From Paulownia fortunei (Eukaryota; Streptophyta; Magnoliopsida; Lamiales; Paulowniaceae), in NCBI GenBank assembly GCA_019321725.1, contig CM033108.1:6404060-6468059 (forward strand): DNA of 64,000 bases, written 5' to 3'. The position numbers were made by a program, and so were the translations under genes. The notes under the pieces were generated by a model. It searched no databases. It worked only from the letters and a program-made list of their open reading frames with translations, and had not been told where the DNA came from. Below are positions 32,671 through 44,559 of the stretch, piece by piece. How positions within the stretch are numbered: the first letter of the stretch is position 1; every line of letters starts with the position of its first letter.

Positions 32671-34539
32671 TATTGTTGGCCCATTTGAGTTGGTAAAAAA
32701 TTAACTATATGTTAATTTACTGGTTTGGTGTGTCAATTTTCATAGTTAGACATTTATTTCTTTTATTGTGCTTGGTTTTTGTTGTTATTTTTTATATAGT
32801 TTTGTGTACTGAATGCCAACAACAGATGGAGATAATGATGTTAAGTAGAAGTGTAATAGTACAATAAGTTGCAAAATTGGGATCATTATTTTCAACCCCT
32901 CGTCAAGTAAAATGTGAATTCCCAAAGTCAATTTTATCATAAATGCATGTCATATATAAGACAGAAGTTGTCACAAACCTTGTTAGTTAAACACGAGACT
33001 GGAAAGATTCGATATTTAATATGTACGAGTATATTATGAATTTATGCTAAAATTATAGCAAAAAAATCAGCCAAAAAATGAATACGGATAATTTACGAAT
33101 TCAAAGACGTAAGGATAAAATTCAAAAGTAAAACAATTATTTGGTAACAAAAATACAACTTATTTTGATATTATTTTTATATGTATTGTGATTGTACTTA
33201 TTTTAAAATTATGCAAAAATTATTTTATATATTTTTATATTGCTTAATTTATAATTATGACACAATTTAGAGATAACTATTTACTATTAATTATTAAATT
33301 CATAAATTATTAAGACTTTTATTTTCAATTTATATAACATTCAATGAATATTTATAAATATTTTTTGCATGATTTTTAGATGCTAATTAAATATTACAAA
33401 TATTTGTTAAAACGAAGTATCATTCCTCAATAATTATACAATATAAATATAATACGTGTACTAAACGTTTTAATTCAAAAGTAGAAGTATTATTCGATAA
33501 ATTTAGAATGTAAAAGAAAAGTATTTTTTTAATTATTTATAATATTATACGCATATAATATGTATTTTAAGTAACATATAAAAAAAAGTTGAAAGAGAGC
33601 AAATATTTTGTTCAAACAACCTCAATCACACATCAATAATATTGGGTAAAACTTACTTAAAAACTTAGGCATAGAAGATCAAGTATAATACAAAGGCTCA
33701 TCCCAGAAGAACTTCAACCCAACCAAAACCCCAGAGCTTACTATCATTTATATGTCCATGTCGTGTATTAAGAAAGAGACTGTCATAAAAAAAAAAAAAA
33801 GAAAAAATTAAAACAGAGTAGACTAAAAAACCTCAAATCACACATTTACCATATTCAGTATACTCAGAAATTTATGGCATAATAGACCAAATACAAGAGA
33901 GAGGCAGAAACTAAACATCAAAGCAATAAAAACCCAACTAAAATAAAAAAATATCAATATAAATTACTACTAATAACAACTATTACAAAGGTAAACTGGT
34001 TTTTTCTCTCATGAATGAATGAACAGTACACCTGAAACTATATCAGACAAAACCCATCTATTTAGGATGTCAAATATGGCAAAGTGGGTCTTTTTTAGTT
34101 CATTGCATCTTATCTTTTGGGGTTGGGAATATGACTGATTTGTAGTCCAGAGAAAGCCATTTTAGCCGGTGGGTTTATTGGGAGAAAATTTATGATAATT
34201 GTCGGTTTGTGTGTGTTTGTATGTGAAGACGAAGGGTGGTAGGAATTTATTTTTTTAATTTCTTAAATGCCTTCCATCTAATCATAAATATTAATTTTCG
34301 TAGTTGATGAATTCATGAAACACCCCATTTTCAGAGAATCAATCTTGAAAGGTAGATTTCTCTCCAGAAAACTTGAAAGTTTTCAAAGTCTTTTAAAGGT
34401 ATTTTCCATAGAAGCCAAAAAAAACAACATGTTTTCATGAGAATTTTTTGCTCAAACATGTTTTTCATAATATAGGTTGTAGTTCAATTGGGTCCATAAC
34501 CTTTAAGAATTCTTGTTTGTGATTCTTTTGGTTCTATAA
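32671..34539. other. AT-rich region, nothing recognised
   Basis: No open frame, LTR terminus, RNA gene or domain was recognised. A short A-rich stretch lies at 33788-33801. Confidence 0.5.
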
Positions 34540-35595
34540 TGTTAAGTCCATAACTTAATTATTATTTGTTGGAATTATTTGTGCGAAATACAAATTGAAT
34601 TTAATTGGATTCTCTAGCTATGGTAAGTTGAATTTTCTATATTTTTGATGAGAATTTTAGTACAAGACTAACTCTTGTAATTTTTGTTTTCTTGTAGGAT
34701 TAGGATTCTTTATACTTACCATATTGGATTAAGATCTTGCATTTGCCTTATCCGGACGAATCAAGATTCAAGAAAGCTTCTGCCCAATTTTCTACCATGA
34801 TTGAGTGTCCAAATCTTATTATTTAGAGTAGCAATTCGAGTTGTAATTGAATGTTTTATTTTGTGTTATATATAAAAAGTTTGTGTTGGGAAAGTCTTTG
34901 AGTTAGACTATGTAACTTTCCATGTAGTTGATTAGGAACCTAACTATTGAAAGATGTGTATTTAAACACATTCTTCTATTAGTTTTATGTTGTGGTTTTC
35001 ATAGTCTATATTCAGATATATTGCAGCAGATTCCAAGCTCCAGAAATCAGAGATCAATGACCAAGAACTAAGCTTCAAAGTTTTATGGAGTTACACATGT
35101 GTTCCAAATTGGAACATAGCTATTGAACATCCATTGAGAGAAGGAGGTAAGTTTTCGGGAGAAGATGCCAGTATACATCCTTCAGGAGAATAAGGTTAGT
35201 CTTTGGGAAAAGGCACTCTGCTGGCTGAAGGGGTTCAGCGTTGAAGGGAGTTCAACGAAGCAGATTCAAGTCAAGGGGATCTCGCAAATAAGTCCACTAG
35301 TGGAATAATACAAGACTGGCATCAAAACAAAAAGGGAGTTGTTGGTTTTATTTTATAAGTCTTTTTATTGTATTGTGTAATTCCTTACTGATAGTGGATT
35401 ATTTTCTCCCTGGACGTGGCCTCAAGGAGTAGGATATTTGATATTCGAACCTCATTAAAATTATTGGTGTCAATTTTAATTTTTGTTATGCATTTGTGTT
35501 CATGTTCTAAATGATATTATAACATTAAACTGGAACATTAAGAATTTGGTAAAACTATATAATTGAATTAATTAAGACGATAATAGATTCTAACA
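34540..35595 (+). mobile_element. 5' LTR of the plus-strand SIRE-like element
   Basis: Starts TGTTAAGTCCATAACTTAAT and ends AATAGATTCTAACA. The terminal TGTTA/TAACA inverted repeat and the primer-binding site two bases downstream define the edges. It is colinear with the minus-strand LTR at 31224-32591 apart from the 287-bp duplication there. Confidence 0.8.
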
Positions 35596-35597
35596 AA

Positions 35598-35610
35598 TGG
35601 CATCAAGAGC
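35598..35610 (+). other. Primer-binding site
   Basis: TGGCATCAAGAGC, close to the initiator-Met tRNA site TGGTATCAGAGC, lies two bases after the LTR end. Confidence 0.75.
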
Positions 35611-35670
35611 AAGCACTAGACATACTTAGTGAGATCTTAGACTAATCAGTTGTCGTTTTTATGTGCAAAT

Positions 35671-38198
35671 ATGAATATCCTACATGAAGGAGGCTCAGTT
35701 ACATATCCACCGTTTTTTGAATGGGTCCAACTACTCATATTGGAAGGTTAGGATGAGAGCCTTTGTCAAGTCCATTGATGAGAAAGCATGGCGATCCGTT
35801 GTTAATGGTTGGACACATCCAGTTATGGAAAATGAGAAGAAGAAAGTGGTTTCCAAACCAGAATCCTTGTGGACTACTATTGAAGATGAACTTGTAAACA
35901 ACTCCAAAGCCTTAAATGCTATATTTACTGTCGTTGACTCAAACCAATTCAGGCTTATTGCAACTTGTAAAACTGCTAAGGATGCATGGGACATACTTCA
36001 AGTAGCCTATAAAGGAACTGCATCTATTAGACTTTCAAAACTACAAATGTTAATTCCAGATTTGAAGACCTCAGAATAGAAGACAATGAAACCATTGCTG
36101 ACTTCAACGCTAAGCTTTGCTACATTGCAAATGAGGCCCATGCCTTAGGTGAAAAGTATGATGACACAAAGCTAATGAGGAAGACGTTGAGATCAATGCC
36201 TGTTAGGATTGCTCATAAAGTTAATGCTATTGAGAAAGCCAAAGATGTTACCAAAATTCATCTTGATGATCTTATGGGCTTACTGCAAACCTTCGAGATG
36301 AATTTGAAACAACATAAATGGTAAAAAGACAAGGGAATTGCAATGTAAGCTGAAGCTTAGGAAACTGAAGATGATGTTCAAATCGATGTTCATAACATGA
36401 TAGATCCACTGGTTTTTCTTACCAAAAACTTTGGAAAATTCTTGAAAAAGATGAAAAATAAAAAATCTAAAGAAGGTAAGAATTTTGATATTCCTAAAAA
36501 TAAAAGTTCTTCTAATCCTTCCTCATTTTCTAATTATAGGAAAGATAAATGGATCCAACACAAAGAGTGTGGAGGTTATGGACACATCCAATCAGAATGT
36601 GCAAACACTCTCAAGAATAAGGAATGATCACTAAACATAACATGGAGTGATGTTGAATCAGAGGACAACCAAGAAGAAGATGATGATGTTGTGAGTAATC
36701 GTGTTGCTATGTGTGCTAAACAAGATAAAATTGTCCAGTCTGAAAAATGTTATGTCACAAATCATGTTGGAACACCAGTTGGAACATCACATATTTCAGA
36801 AGACAGTACTGACACTACTTCGAAAGGTAAAGAAAAAGTTATTCAAAATATTTCAACCGATGATAATTCTGACTACAGCAGTGATGATGATGATAATGAT
36901 AAACTAAATCTTGAGGAGATAGAGAAGGTTGATAACCAGATGTACCAAAAATAGCTTGAAATTGGTAAGACTAACAAGTCATTGGAGGAACAGGTTGTTG
37001 AACTTTCATGTTAAACAGTGGAGTTAGAACATGAGTTGGAACATTGTCAACTCCAGATTGCTGAGAAGGATAAAATCCTCATTAACACACTTGCTGAGTT
37101 GAAAAAGTCACAAACTTTTTTGTCCAAAATGAACACTGGTAAAGCCAAACTTAATTAAATCCTCTCTACTGGACAAGTTGGAGGAAATCATCAAGGCATT
37201 GGTTATACTGGTGAGTGTTCAAATACAAACAAGGATTCCAAATCAAAGATTGAATTTGTGAAAGAAACTGAAGCAAAGCCCTCCATCTTTGATACTGATA
37301 AGAAAAAGTTTTTCCAAAAACCTCAGCTAAAAAGGTTTGTACCCATCTGTCATTACTACTGCATTCCTGGTCATATACGTCCTAGGTATTTCAAATTGAA
37401 AAATGACATGTGGAATGGAAAGCATGTCAGAACATCATTTGCTGGAAAGTTTGAACATATACCAAAATCTGCTCCTAAACTTACACTAAGGATTATGATC
37501 CAACTGAAAGATGGTTTTCCTCGCAAAATTTGGATTAGAAAGTCTGATCTTAGGTGTAATGTTGCAAATATATCCTTGAAAGCATCTATTTGTGAATCTT
37601 GGTACTTTGATAGTGGTTGTTCTAAGCACATGACTAGCAATAAAAGCAACTTATCAAACTTTCAAAGTATTGAGAAAGGTAGTGTGATATTTGGGGATGG
37701 TGTGACTGGACGGATTCTTGGTAAAGGTACACTTGATGTCCAAGGCAAACTTGATTAATATTAGTTAATTATATGATCAAAATCTATTTGTTCATTTTAC
37801 AAAAGATTTATGTTAAGTTTTTTACGATACTAACTATTGTGTTTTGACAAGTAAAAGGTCAGTAGATAATTGTTACCTGTTAGAACATCATATGATATGT
37901 TTGAACATCACACATGATGAAACTGAGATTTGGTACTAGAAATTTGGGCAATTAAATTTTAAAAGTTTGACTAAACTTGTGAATACAGATGCAGTTCTGG
38001 GAGTGCCAAACTTGAGTAAGAAAAATGATGGAATTTGTGGACCTTGCCAATTGGGATAATAGAAACGGGAATCGCATCCCATGTTCCAACATATAGGTAC
38101 AACACGAAACCTGAAACTTCTTTATATAGATCTAATGGGTCCTATGCAGGTTGAAAGCATTGGAGGTAAGAAGTACGTGTCTGTGTAAATCATCTCCC
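35671..38198 (+). pseudogene. Copia gag-pol remnant of the plus-strand SIRE-like element
   Basis: The original start is probably ATG 35671 (NILHEGG), with a frameshift near 35715. The longest intact stretch is 35684-36079, with SNYSYWKVRMRAFVKSIDEK and VVDSNQFRLIATCKTAKDAW, a UBN2-type Gag. A first zinc knuckle near 36560 (HKECGGYGHIQSEC) has lost its first cysteine. An acidic spacer follows (about 36640-36960), then a degenerate second knuckle (CHYYCIPGHIRPRYF) near 37350. The region SWYFDSGCSKHMTSNKSNLS (37598-37657) keeps the protease-like DSG, and KLWYxxLGH-type pre-integrase text is broken by stops. Not functional. Confidence 0.75.
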
Positions 38199-39130
38199 TA
38201 ATGTTATACCACCTAGGATTTTGCCTCGATTGGTGATCAAACAAGTTTTAGAGGTTGGTGGGATCATTTAGGAAATAATTAGACCTTATAAATTGTCTCT
38301 AAATAATTAAATGCAACTCAACAAACTACTTAATGCGTCAAGATTCACAAGACCTCATAAAGTAAATAAAACTATTTTTTGATGTTTAGACACGTAAACA
38401 AACATACATATTCTAATATTCACTTTTTTCAAACATGCACATTGTTCATCACTAAACTTGACAATCAATAAACAAAACAAGTCAATGAACTAAACTCAAC
38501 AAGCTACAAATAAGCACTAAACTTCTCAAGCAACACTTAAATATCCTAAACTCTTGAACTTTTCCAAACTTAATATAAGTAGTGTCCTCAATGTTCAAAG
38601 AAATAAAAACACATAAGAAAGGGGAAAGAGAAAACTCCCCTTTCAAATAGATGATGCTTTTGGAGTTCATGGGAGATCCACACATATTACCGAGGAGATA
38701 TCCATCAACATAAGAAAAATAATATATAAAAGCACATGGGTTATTCATAAAAGTGAAAATGCAATTGAAGTAATGAAATAGTTAAATAAAAAAGTTCAAC
38801 ATGCCTAAATCTAAAAATTGAACATGCCTAAAAAACTAACTAAGAAATTTTTCAAAAGCAAAGAAAACAAAGGGCTTGGGTTGCCTCCCAAGAAGCGTTT
38901 GGTTTATAGTCGTCAGCCTAACTATCTTTTTTACTCATCTTGGGTCTAAAAATAAGTGTTAATCATGCCACATCTTTGTGTGCTCTAAGAGTGTAGGTGA
39001 TCCTTCCGGATGGGCAAGGCGAGGATGATCCGGAGTAGCATCAAGGGCCTTTTGGATATCAACAAGTGTATCCTCTATTACCACGAATGGTATTCCAAAC
39101 ATGGTAAAGATATACCTATCTTTTTCCATA

Positions 39131-39747
39131 TTAAAAATAAAAAAAAATTGTAGAGCATAAGAATTGGTCATCATTCCCAAACATATCTTGAGTCACCCTA
39201 GTAGGCCTTGCTTCATCTAGTGCATGCTTTCTGAAATTAAACAATGAAATTGAATTAGTGCTTGCATCTAAATCACATAATGCTATTTCAAAGTTTGGAG
39301 TAGATTTTAGCTTCTCAAACCCTATTTGTCCATTTGATTGTCTTTCTTCTTCTTTTGGGTGTTCCTCCATAGGACTTTCACTCAAAGTGCTTGCCATTGG
39401 CTCATCAACTTGTGATTTTTTATTTCTGGCCCTTTGATTTTGGTTCCACTTCGAAGTTGAATAGTTTTGCAATGCTCCATTGGATTGATTACTGTATCAC
39501 TTGGAGAATTTCCTTTATATTTTTTAGCATTAATTTCAGTAGCAAGCTATCCAATTTTAGTCTCCATTGATTTAATTGAAGCTCCTAGTTGCCCCAATTG
39601 AGTATCAATGTTGTCTATCTTTGCTTCATTCTTATTCAATCGGGCTCTTGTTTCGCCAATGAAAGTGCTTAGCAACTCCTCCAATGATGCCTTTTTCTCA
39701 CCTTTGGTTTCCATAAATGAAGTGCTAGTGGATGTCATGGAATCCAT
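39131..39747 (-). pseudogene. Gypsy gag C-terminus and protease remnant
   Basis: SLEELLSTFIGETRARLNKN and IDTQLGQLGASIKSMETKIG (39747-39547) match the coiled Gag C-terminus of Athila/Tat elements. Farther on, NFEIALCDLDASTNSISLF is a mutated form of the gypsy protease signature (usually ALCDLGAS). The frame breaks after RPTRVT. Confidence 0.6.
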
Positions 39748-40050
39748 TCATTGAGAAGCTCTATTAGAAGTCTAAGTTGCAAATTGGTTAAAAAAGAAGA
39801 AATTTGTGCAGCTAATTGTATAAATAAATCTACCTAAAGAACACCGCCAACCTTTTTAATGGAACACCTCTCAGAAGACCATTGATAGCTATTAGTAGCC
39901 ATCTCCTAAAGACTCCTAGCCTTACACATACAAATACGTATAACCCATTGCAAGGCAAGACAACATCAAAATATGGGAAGAAAAAAAATAATATAAACTA
40001 AAATCAAGACTAAGTCATAACAATATTAATCCAATTTTGATAAAAAAATA

Positions 40051-40070
40051 ATCCCCGACAATGGTGTCAA
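40051..40070 (-). other. Gypsy primer-binding site
   Basis: TTGACACCATTGTCGGGGAT on the minus strand corresponds to the TGGCGCCATTGTCGGGGA-type primer site of Athila/Tat gypsy elements, just inside the LTR. Confidence 0.7.
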
Positions 40071-40075
40071 AAACT

Positions 40076-41636
40076 TGTTCGTGGAATTGTTTGCAAACCG
40101 CAAGTGTATGGTGTCAAGTTTTAATACAATAGTGAGTTGAGTATCGTATCTACAAGGATTGTAATCAATAATTGCATCAAGTACCATAGTTCAAATAATC
40201 CTAATTTTATCTAGAAAATCAAGTGATATTTGGTAAACAAAGTAGAATAAGATAAAAAAATGCAAATGCAAGAGTGGAGTTCTTAAAAGTATTACAACAA
40301 ACACCTTATAAGTAAGAAATTCTAGAGGAATTACTCACCTAATTATCACCAATGTTCTTCCTTCCAAACATATCAATTCAAGTTAATAATATATGTAAGT
40401 TAAAAATTCCTAAACTCATCAATTCTCTGTCTCGAGTGCCGAATTGATTATGAATTCCAACATGAATTTTGATATCTCTATCAAAATCTAAGAATAAAAC
40501 TCTACAAAAGTTCAATGAATTCTTCTTCAAAACTTCAAAGGTTTCATAAGCTTCTCAACACCATGATTCCTAGGTTGTGTTATCCCTATGATCATGTATA
40601 ATCTTTCCTCTCTCGAGTATTGAATCTCATACATCAAATAATCTCAATTAATGGCCAAATAATCAGGATGTCAAACTAAACAAGATAACACAAACAAGAT
40701 GAATAACTTGAACTAATAATGTTTGAAAATCAAAACATATTATCAAATTAGGTTACATCATCCTTTAGAAAGAAAATTTTAGTTCATCATAAATGAATAC
40801 AGCTTCAAGAAATAGATGAGAAAAAGTATGGAAATTGTTCACCAATTTGTGAAATGGGAGGAATGGTTGAAGCTCCCCTTATCTCCAAGAATGGCGTCTT
40901 TTGTTGATGTGAATCTTCTCCTCAACTTCTCAAGATGATTCTTCCTCTTTCTTCTCCCAAGAGTCTTCTAAGAAACCCTTGAAAATGTCCTCTTTTGTTC
41001 TTGGTTGTTCTCCATTTCTTTATCTCCAGCAAAACTCTTTTCTTTTTGTAAATTATAGCCAACTTGTCTCCTCTTTTAGCAATCATTTTCTCTCTTTTTA
41101 GCCTCTTTTTTCTTTCTTTAATGACACATTTTTTTAGCCCATAAAATATGATTCAAATATCTCCCATCATATCTTCTTTATTCTCTTAAAATCGGGTGAA
41201 AAGAAAAAGTAGACCACGCGCAGGAAATGTGACCATGTTGGGGCATGCTCAGACCATGCCGGGGCATGCTAAAACCATGTTGGGGCAAGCTCGCGGCATG
41301 CTGGCTACTGGACTTGCATGTCGGGGCATGCGTTTTGTGCTGAGGCATGCCCCCGACATGTTAGCTACTAGACTGTCATGTCGCAGCATGCTCATTTTTG
41401 CTTGTTTTTCTTCATTTTTAGGTCATATCGCGGCATGGTAAGACTGTGTCGTGGTATGCCTTCTTCTTGTTCATATTTTTGGCTTGTTTTGTCCCTTATT
41501 TTTCTTCTTAACTTGCATTTTGGAGAATTGTTCTGTAATGAAACAAAACACACATAAAAACTAGATAAATTGCTTGAGATCAATCAAATAATTATTCTAG
41601 AAGTGCTTAATTTATTGGTATAAAACCAACTTATCA
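40076..41636 (-). mobile_element. 5' LTR of the minus-strand gypsy remnant
   Basis: On the minus strand it runs from TGATAAGTTGGTTTTATACC (41636) to CAATTCCACGAACA (40076), about 1.56 kb. The end is fixed by the adjoining primer-binding site. It contains a GC-richer minisatellite at 41222-41460. Confidence 0.7.
41222..41460. repeat. CATG-rich minisatellite in the gypsy LTR
   Basis: Variants of ACCATGTTGGGGCATGCT recur at least four times, mixed with CGGCATGC and CATGTCG units. The tract is far richer in G, C and CpG than its surroundings. The 81-codon plus-strand frame across it (41196-41441) is a by-product of the repeats. Confidence 0.75.
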
Positions 41637-42606
41637 GTGCACTTTACTTTTAAGTTTGTTATTAAATTATAAATTTTACATCTTATTTATATGGTTGTTT
41701 ATTATTACTTACTTTATTTAATATTAATATATCATAAGAATTACAGATATACTTAATATTAAATTAGGGTTTAAAAGGGCATATTTTCATTATAGAAAAT
41801 TTTTCATGGAAAACTAGATGGGGTTTCAATATGACATCTATGACAAAACTCGTCAAGTATTAATTAGAGCATTTGTATAAGTTTATGTACTGATTTGACA
41901 TTAATGACAAAACTTAAGTATCAACTATAACATTTGTAAAAACTATATTAATTAATAATTATAACCAAACTTTGGTACCAAAATAAGTTTCTCTTTTAAA
42001 TTGCAATGGTAAGATAATGCCTCGTATATTCTTAGTTGCACAACCAAAATGAAATTTCTAATCTTATCATTTGTTGATACTCATATGCCCCGTTCACTTT
42101 GTTGCATTGGATTGAATATAGTAAATTATCCAACCCAGAACATCATTTACTTTATTCATTCACGGCATATGACGTAATAAGCAGCGTGGCATGATATGCT
42201 TAAAAAGTGGGATGAGCCATTCCTTGTTCTGAGGTTAGATGTATTAATTCAACTATATCAAAAAAAAAAACCTATCTTCTAAAATGCTGAAAAAAATCTT
42301 GAAACTTGCTTGCAAAATAACAATTTCACCACCCTCAATAAAAACCATCATTATAGCCGTGAGAAGGGGATCTTGCAAAGAACCCTCATCCCCGAACCTC
42401 TGAAAATCCTACATTTCTTCTTCTTCATTTGAAATTTCACAACGAAGAACCCTAATATGTTTTACAGCCCAAGGAAATGATGATGTGGAATCCATTTTTC
42501 ATTAAATTGAAGCCTACATTGTGTTTTATATGGTGTGAAATTATTCAATAATAATGTTTACAAAGTATATTGGCTTTAACCACTCTTCAATTTCTAAAGT
42601 CAGTCT
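41637..42606. other. No gene recognised
   Basis: AT-rich DNA between two retroelements. Around 42090-42160 a sequence beginning GCCCCGTTCACTTTGTTGCA resembles terminal sequences of hAT-type miniature elements, but no partner end was found. Confidence 0.5.
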
Positions 42607-42860
42607 TGTAACAGTCACCCGTTTTTTTTCATTTACGGTCCAAACATTTTAGATGTTTCATGGCAGTTTCGAAATGTTTCAGACATTTCATGGAGGTTTT
42701 GAAATGTTTCGGAGGTTTCAAAACATTTAAGATATTTCATGGCGATTTTGAAACATTTCAAAAGTTTCAAAACGTTACTTTGACTGTGGCTAAAGAAGTG
42801 GTAACCAAAAAATATTCTTGATGGTAGAACATGTATAAATAGGTGTTTTGATCCCTAAGA
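42607..42860 (+). mobile_element. 5' LTR fragment of a Tork/TAR-like copia element
   Basis: It starts TGTAACAGTCACCCG and matches the first roughly 250 bp of the LTR at 54956-55466, through the repeated GTTTCATGG/AAACATTTCA motifs and the TATA box in ATGTATAAATAGGTGTTTTG. Similarity ends at CCTAAG, where the gypsy polypurine tract begins. The preceding pentamer AGTCT nearly matches AATCT after the 3' LTR. Confidence 0.65.
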
Positions 42861-43810
42861 AACTCCCCCACACTTATTTTCTCTTGTCAATGGAATGTTT
42901 CTTAAACTCCAAATCATTTTTAGAACAAGGGTGGGATAATAGTGTATTTAGGCTAGGTAAGAATATATGGTTACAAAAAAAATGATTGTTTATTGAAAGG
43001 CTCAAAGTGGCTCACTATGGGGAATGTTCTCTTGGAACATCACATGGGGAACAAGCTGATTTGGCCATGGTGCTAGAAAGCCTAATGCCTTAATCATTTT
43101 TCAAGTGGTGCTCAATCAATCGTTCACCTCGATAGAATAAAAGAAGAAGTTCTAACACTCAACCTCTTCATGTCGAAAATCCAAGTGATGATTAAAGCAA
43201 GAGCATAAGAACTACTTATTTTGACATGCTTGTCTCCACACTAAATAACATAACTATTTGTGCAAAAAGATTTGAGTATAATTATTGCAAAAATATATTA
43301 ATCAAAGAACAACATTAAAATCCAAAATAACACCATCATCAATCAAACTACATTATCCGTACTTGATTTTAATCATTGAAGTTGGAGAACATCTACGACT
43401 AAAAAAAATTTAACAATTCACAAAATTTTGTAAAACTTCACAAACTTGCCACGCTATGTAAAAAAAATAGGGGTTCATCTCAAGAGTGTTACAGTTATCC
43501 TTTACTATACCACCTTTTTTTATGGTTTCAATGGACCCAAAAGAAAACACGCTAAATTTTTTTTTTTAAAATAAAAAACTAGAAAAACACACATTGAACA
43601 CACAAGACATGATATCAACTATCCCCTCCCCCAACCTAATCAAGACATTATCCCCAATGTCAAAAATAGATAGAAAAGTAGAGTTTAGAATATATAATCT
43701 GAAATGTGACTTATTGGAAAATAAAGCTGAAACAACATAATATATACACTATTAGTTGAAACCATTAAGGATAAATTTCACAGGCTAAGAGTCAAATTCA
43801 TTTTACATTT

Positions 43811-44420
43811 TTAACCATTGTCCTTGTTGGACCAATCCACACGAGCCAATGTTGGATCAGGTTCTGACACATATGCTAGAAATTGATCAATAAATTGATC
43901 AGGTGTTGGAGCAAAAATAAGAATTCGTCTCACATATGGTGAAAGAAAACATTTTTCTACAGTATGATCTATAAAAGATAGCAAACCATTAACATTAAGA
44001 ATACCTATAGGTTTATGGTGAATGTTAAGTTATGCCTAAGAGACAACCTGGAATAATTCCTCCAGTGTATCAAAACTGTCAGGTAGAGTAATGAATGCAT
44101 CAACATTATTTAACATGTTAGATATTCTGTCCTAAATATGTGATACTTTTAGCTCATCTCCAATGGTCATACCCGTTATATTCTATATTGTCAAAGGTTT
44201 TGGGATAATGCCTAAAACTTTGACTCTTCCTACATAAGCAGAAGTAGCAACACTCCCTATTAACCCTAGACAGCCTCCCCTATACACTAGATGAATTTTT
44301 CTTTCTGCTAAGGTTCTACCAAGGTTATTGGCTGCCCCTATAACTCACTATTTTTTTTCCTGAATTAGTTCAACAAAAGACATAAATATAGCTGAACTTG
44401 CGAGTAGAAGACCCTTCCAT
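43811..44420 (-). pseudogene. LOG-like cytokinin riboside 5'-monophosphate phosphoribohydrolase, intronless broken copy
   Basis: LOG enzymes release active cytokinin bases from their nucleotides in the cytosol. From ATG 44420 (MEGSSTRKFS) to TAA at 43811 the text follows the family end to end: LGRTLAERKIHLVY, the glycine-rich loop as RGGCLGLIGSVATSAYVG, VLGIIPKPLT, NITGMTIGDELKVS, DAFITLPDSFDTLEELFQVV, KPIGILNVNG, LLSFIDHTVEK, PYVRRILIFAPTPDQ and PTLARVDWSNKDNG. It is 610 bases for about 203 codons, near family length. Plant LOG genes have several introns and none is present, so it looks like a retrocopy. It is dead: at least four in-frame stops, one net frameshift, a short deletion after NVNG, and the catalytic PGGxGTxxE motif mutated to PDSFDTLEE. 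It lies in a gypsy element on the element's own strand. Confidence 0.85.
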
Positions 44421-44449
44421 TTTATTTATTTATTTATTTATTTATTTAT
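44421..44449. repeat. (TTTA)7 microsatellite
   Basis: About seven TTTA units lie directly upstream of the LOG-like start codon. On the coding strand they read (AAAT)n, so they may derive from an A-rich tail or 5' leader. Confidence 0.85.
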
Positions 44450-44559
44450 CTTTTGAAAATGAGTTGTGCAAAAATAGAATAAGTACGGTGCTATTTATTG
44501 AGGTGTGAACAGAGAATTCATTTACTGCACATATTTTTCTTTTGTCAAAAATGTTGAAA

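Larger units (their letters stand above)
34540..38198 (+). mobile_element. SIRE-like copia retrotransposon, plus strand, 3'-truncated
   Basis: 5' LTR (34540-35595), primer-binding site (35598), gag from 35671, zinc knuckles, protease/pre-integrase region and the first part of integrase (LLYIDLMGPMQVESIGGKKY near 38120-38180). Similarity stops at about 38198, within integrase, and gypsy-related sequence follows. RT, RNase H, the 3' region and 3' LTR are missing. Confidence 0.8.
38199..41636 (-). mobile_element. Gypsy (Athila/Tat-like) element, minus strand, largely deleted
   Basis: Reading minus: LTR 41636-40076, primer-binding site 40070-40051, end of gag (about 39750-39540), protease-like region (about 39310-39180), then a jump to the 3' untranslated part with the sequence GGGTTGCCTCCCAAGAAGCG (complement, near 38885), common in Athila/Tat-like elements. 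Reverse transcriptase, RNase H, integrase and 3' LTR are missing. The left end abuts the truncated copia element at 38198. Confidence 0.65.

Noticed and set aside
41196..41441. Plus-strand 81-codon frame with repeated GHA/MLATGL text
   Set aside because: It is a by-product of the CATG minisatellite inside a gypsy LTR, with no independent support.
42607..42860. Interpreting the repeated GTTTCATGG/GAAATGTTTC units as a CRISPR-like or regulatory array
   Set aside because: The units are irregular, lack spacers of constant length, and recur in the copia LTR at 54956. They are LTR U3 text in a plant genome.
43811..44420. Calling the LOG-like sequence a functional gene
   Set aside because: In-frame stops, a frameshift and loss of the PGGxGTxxE active-site glycines rule out a working enzyme from this copy.
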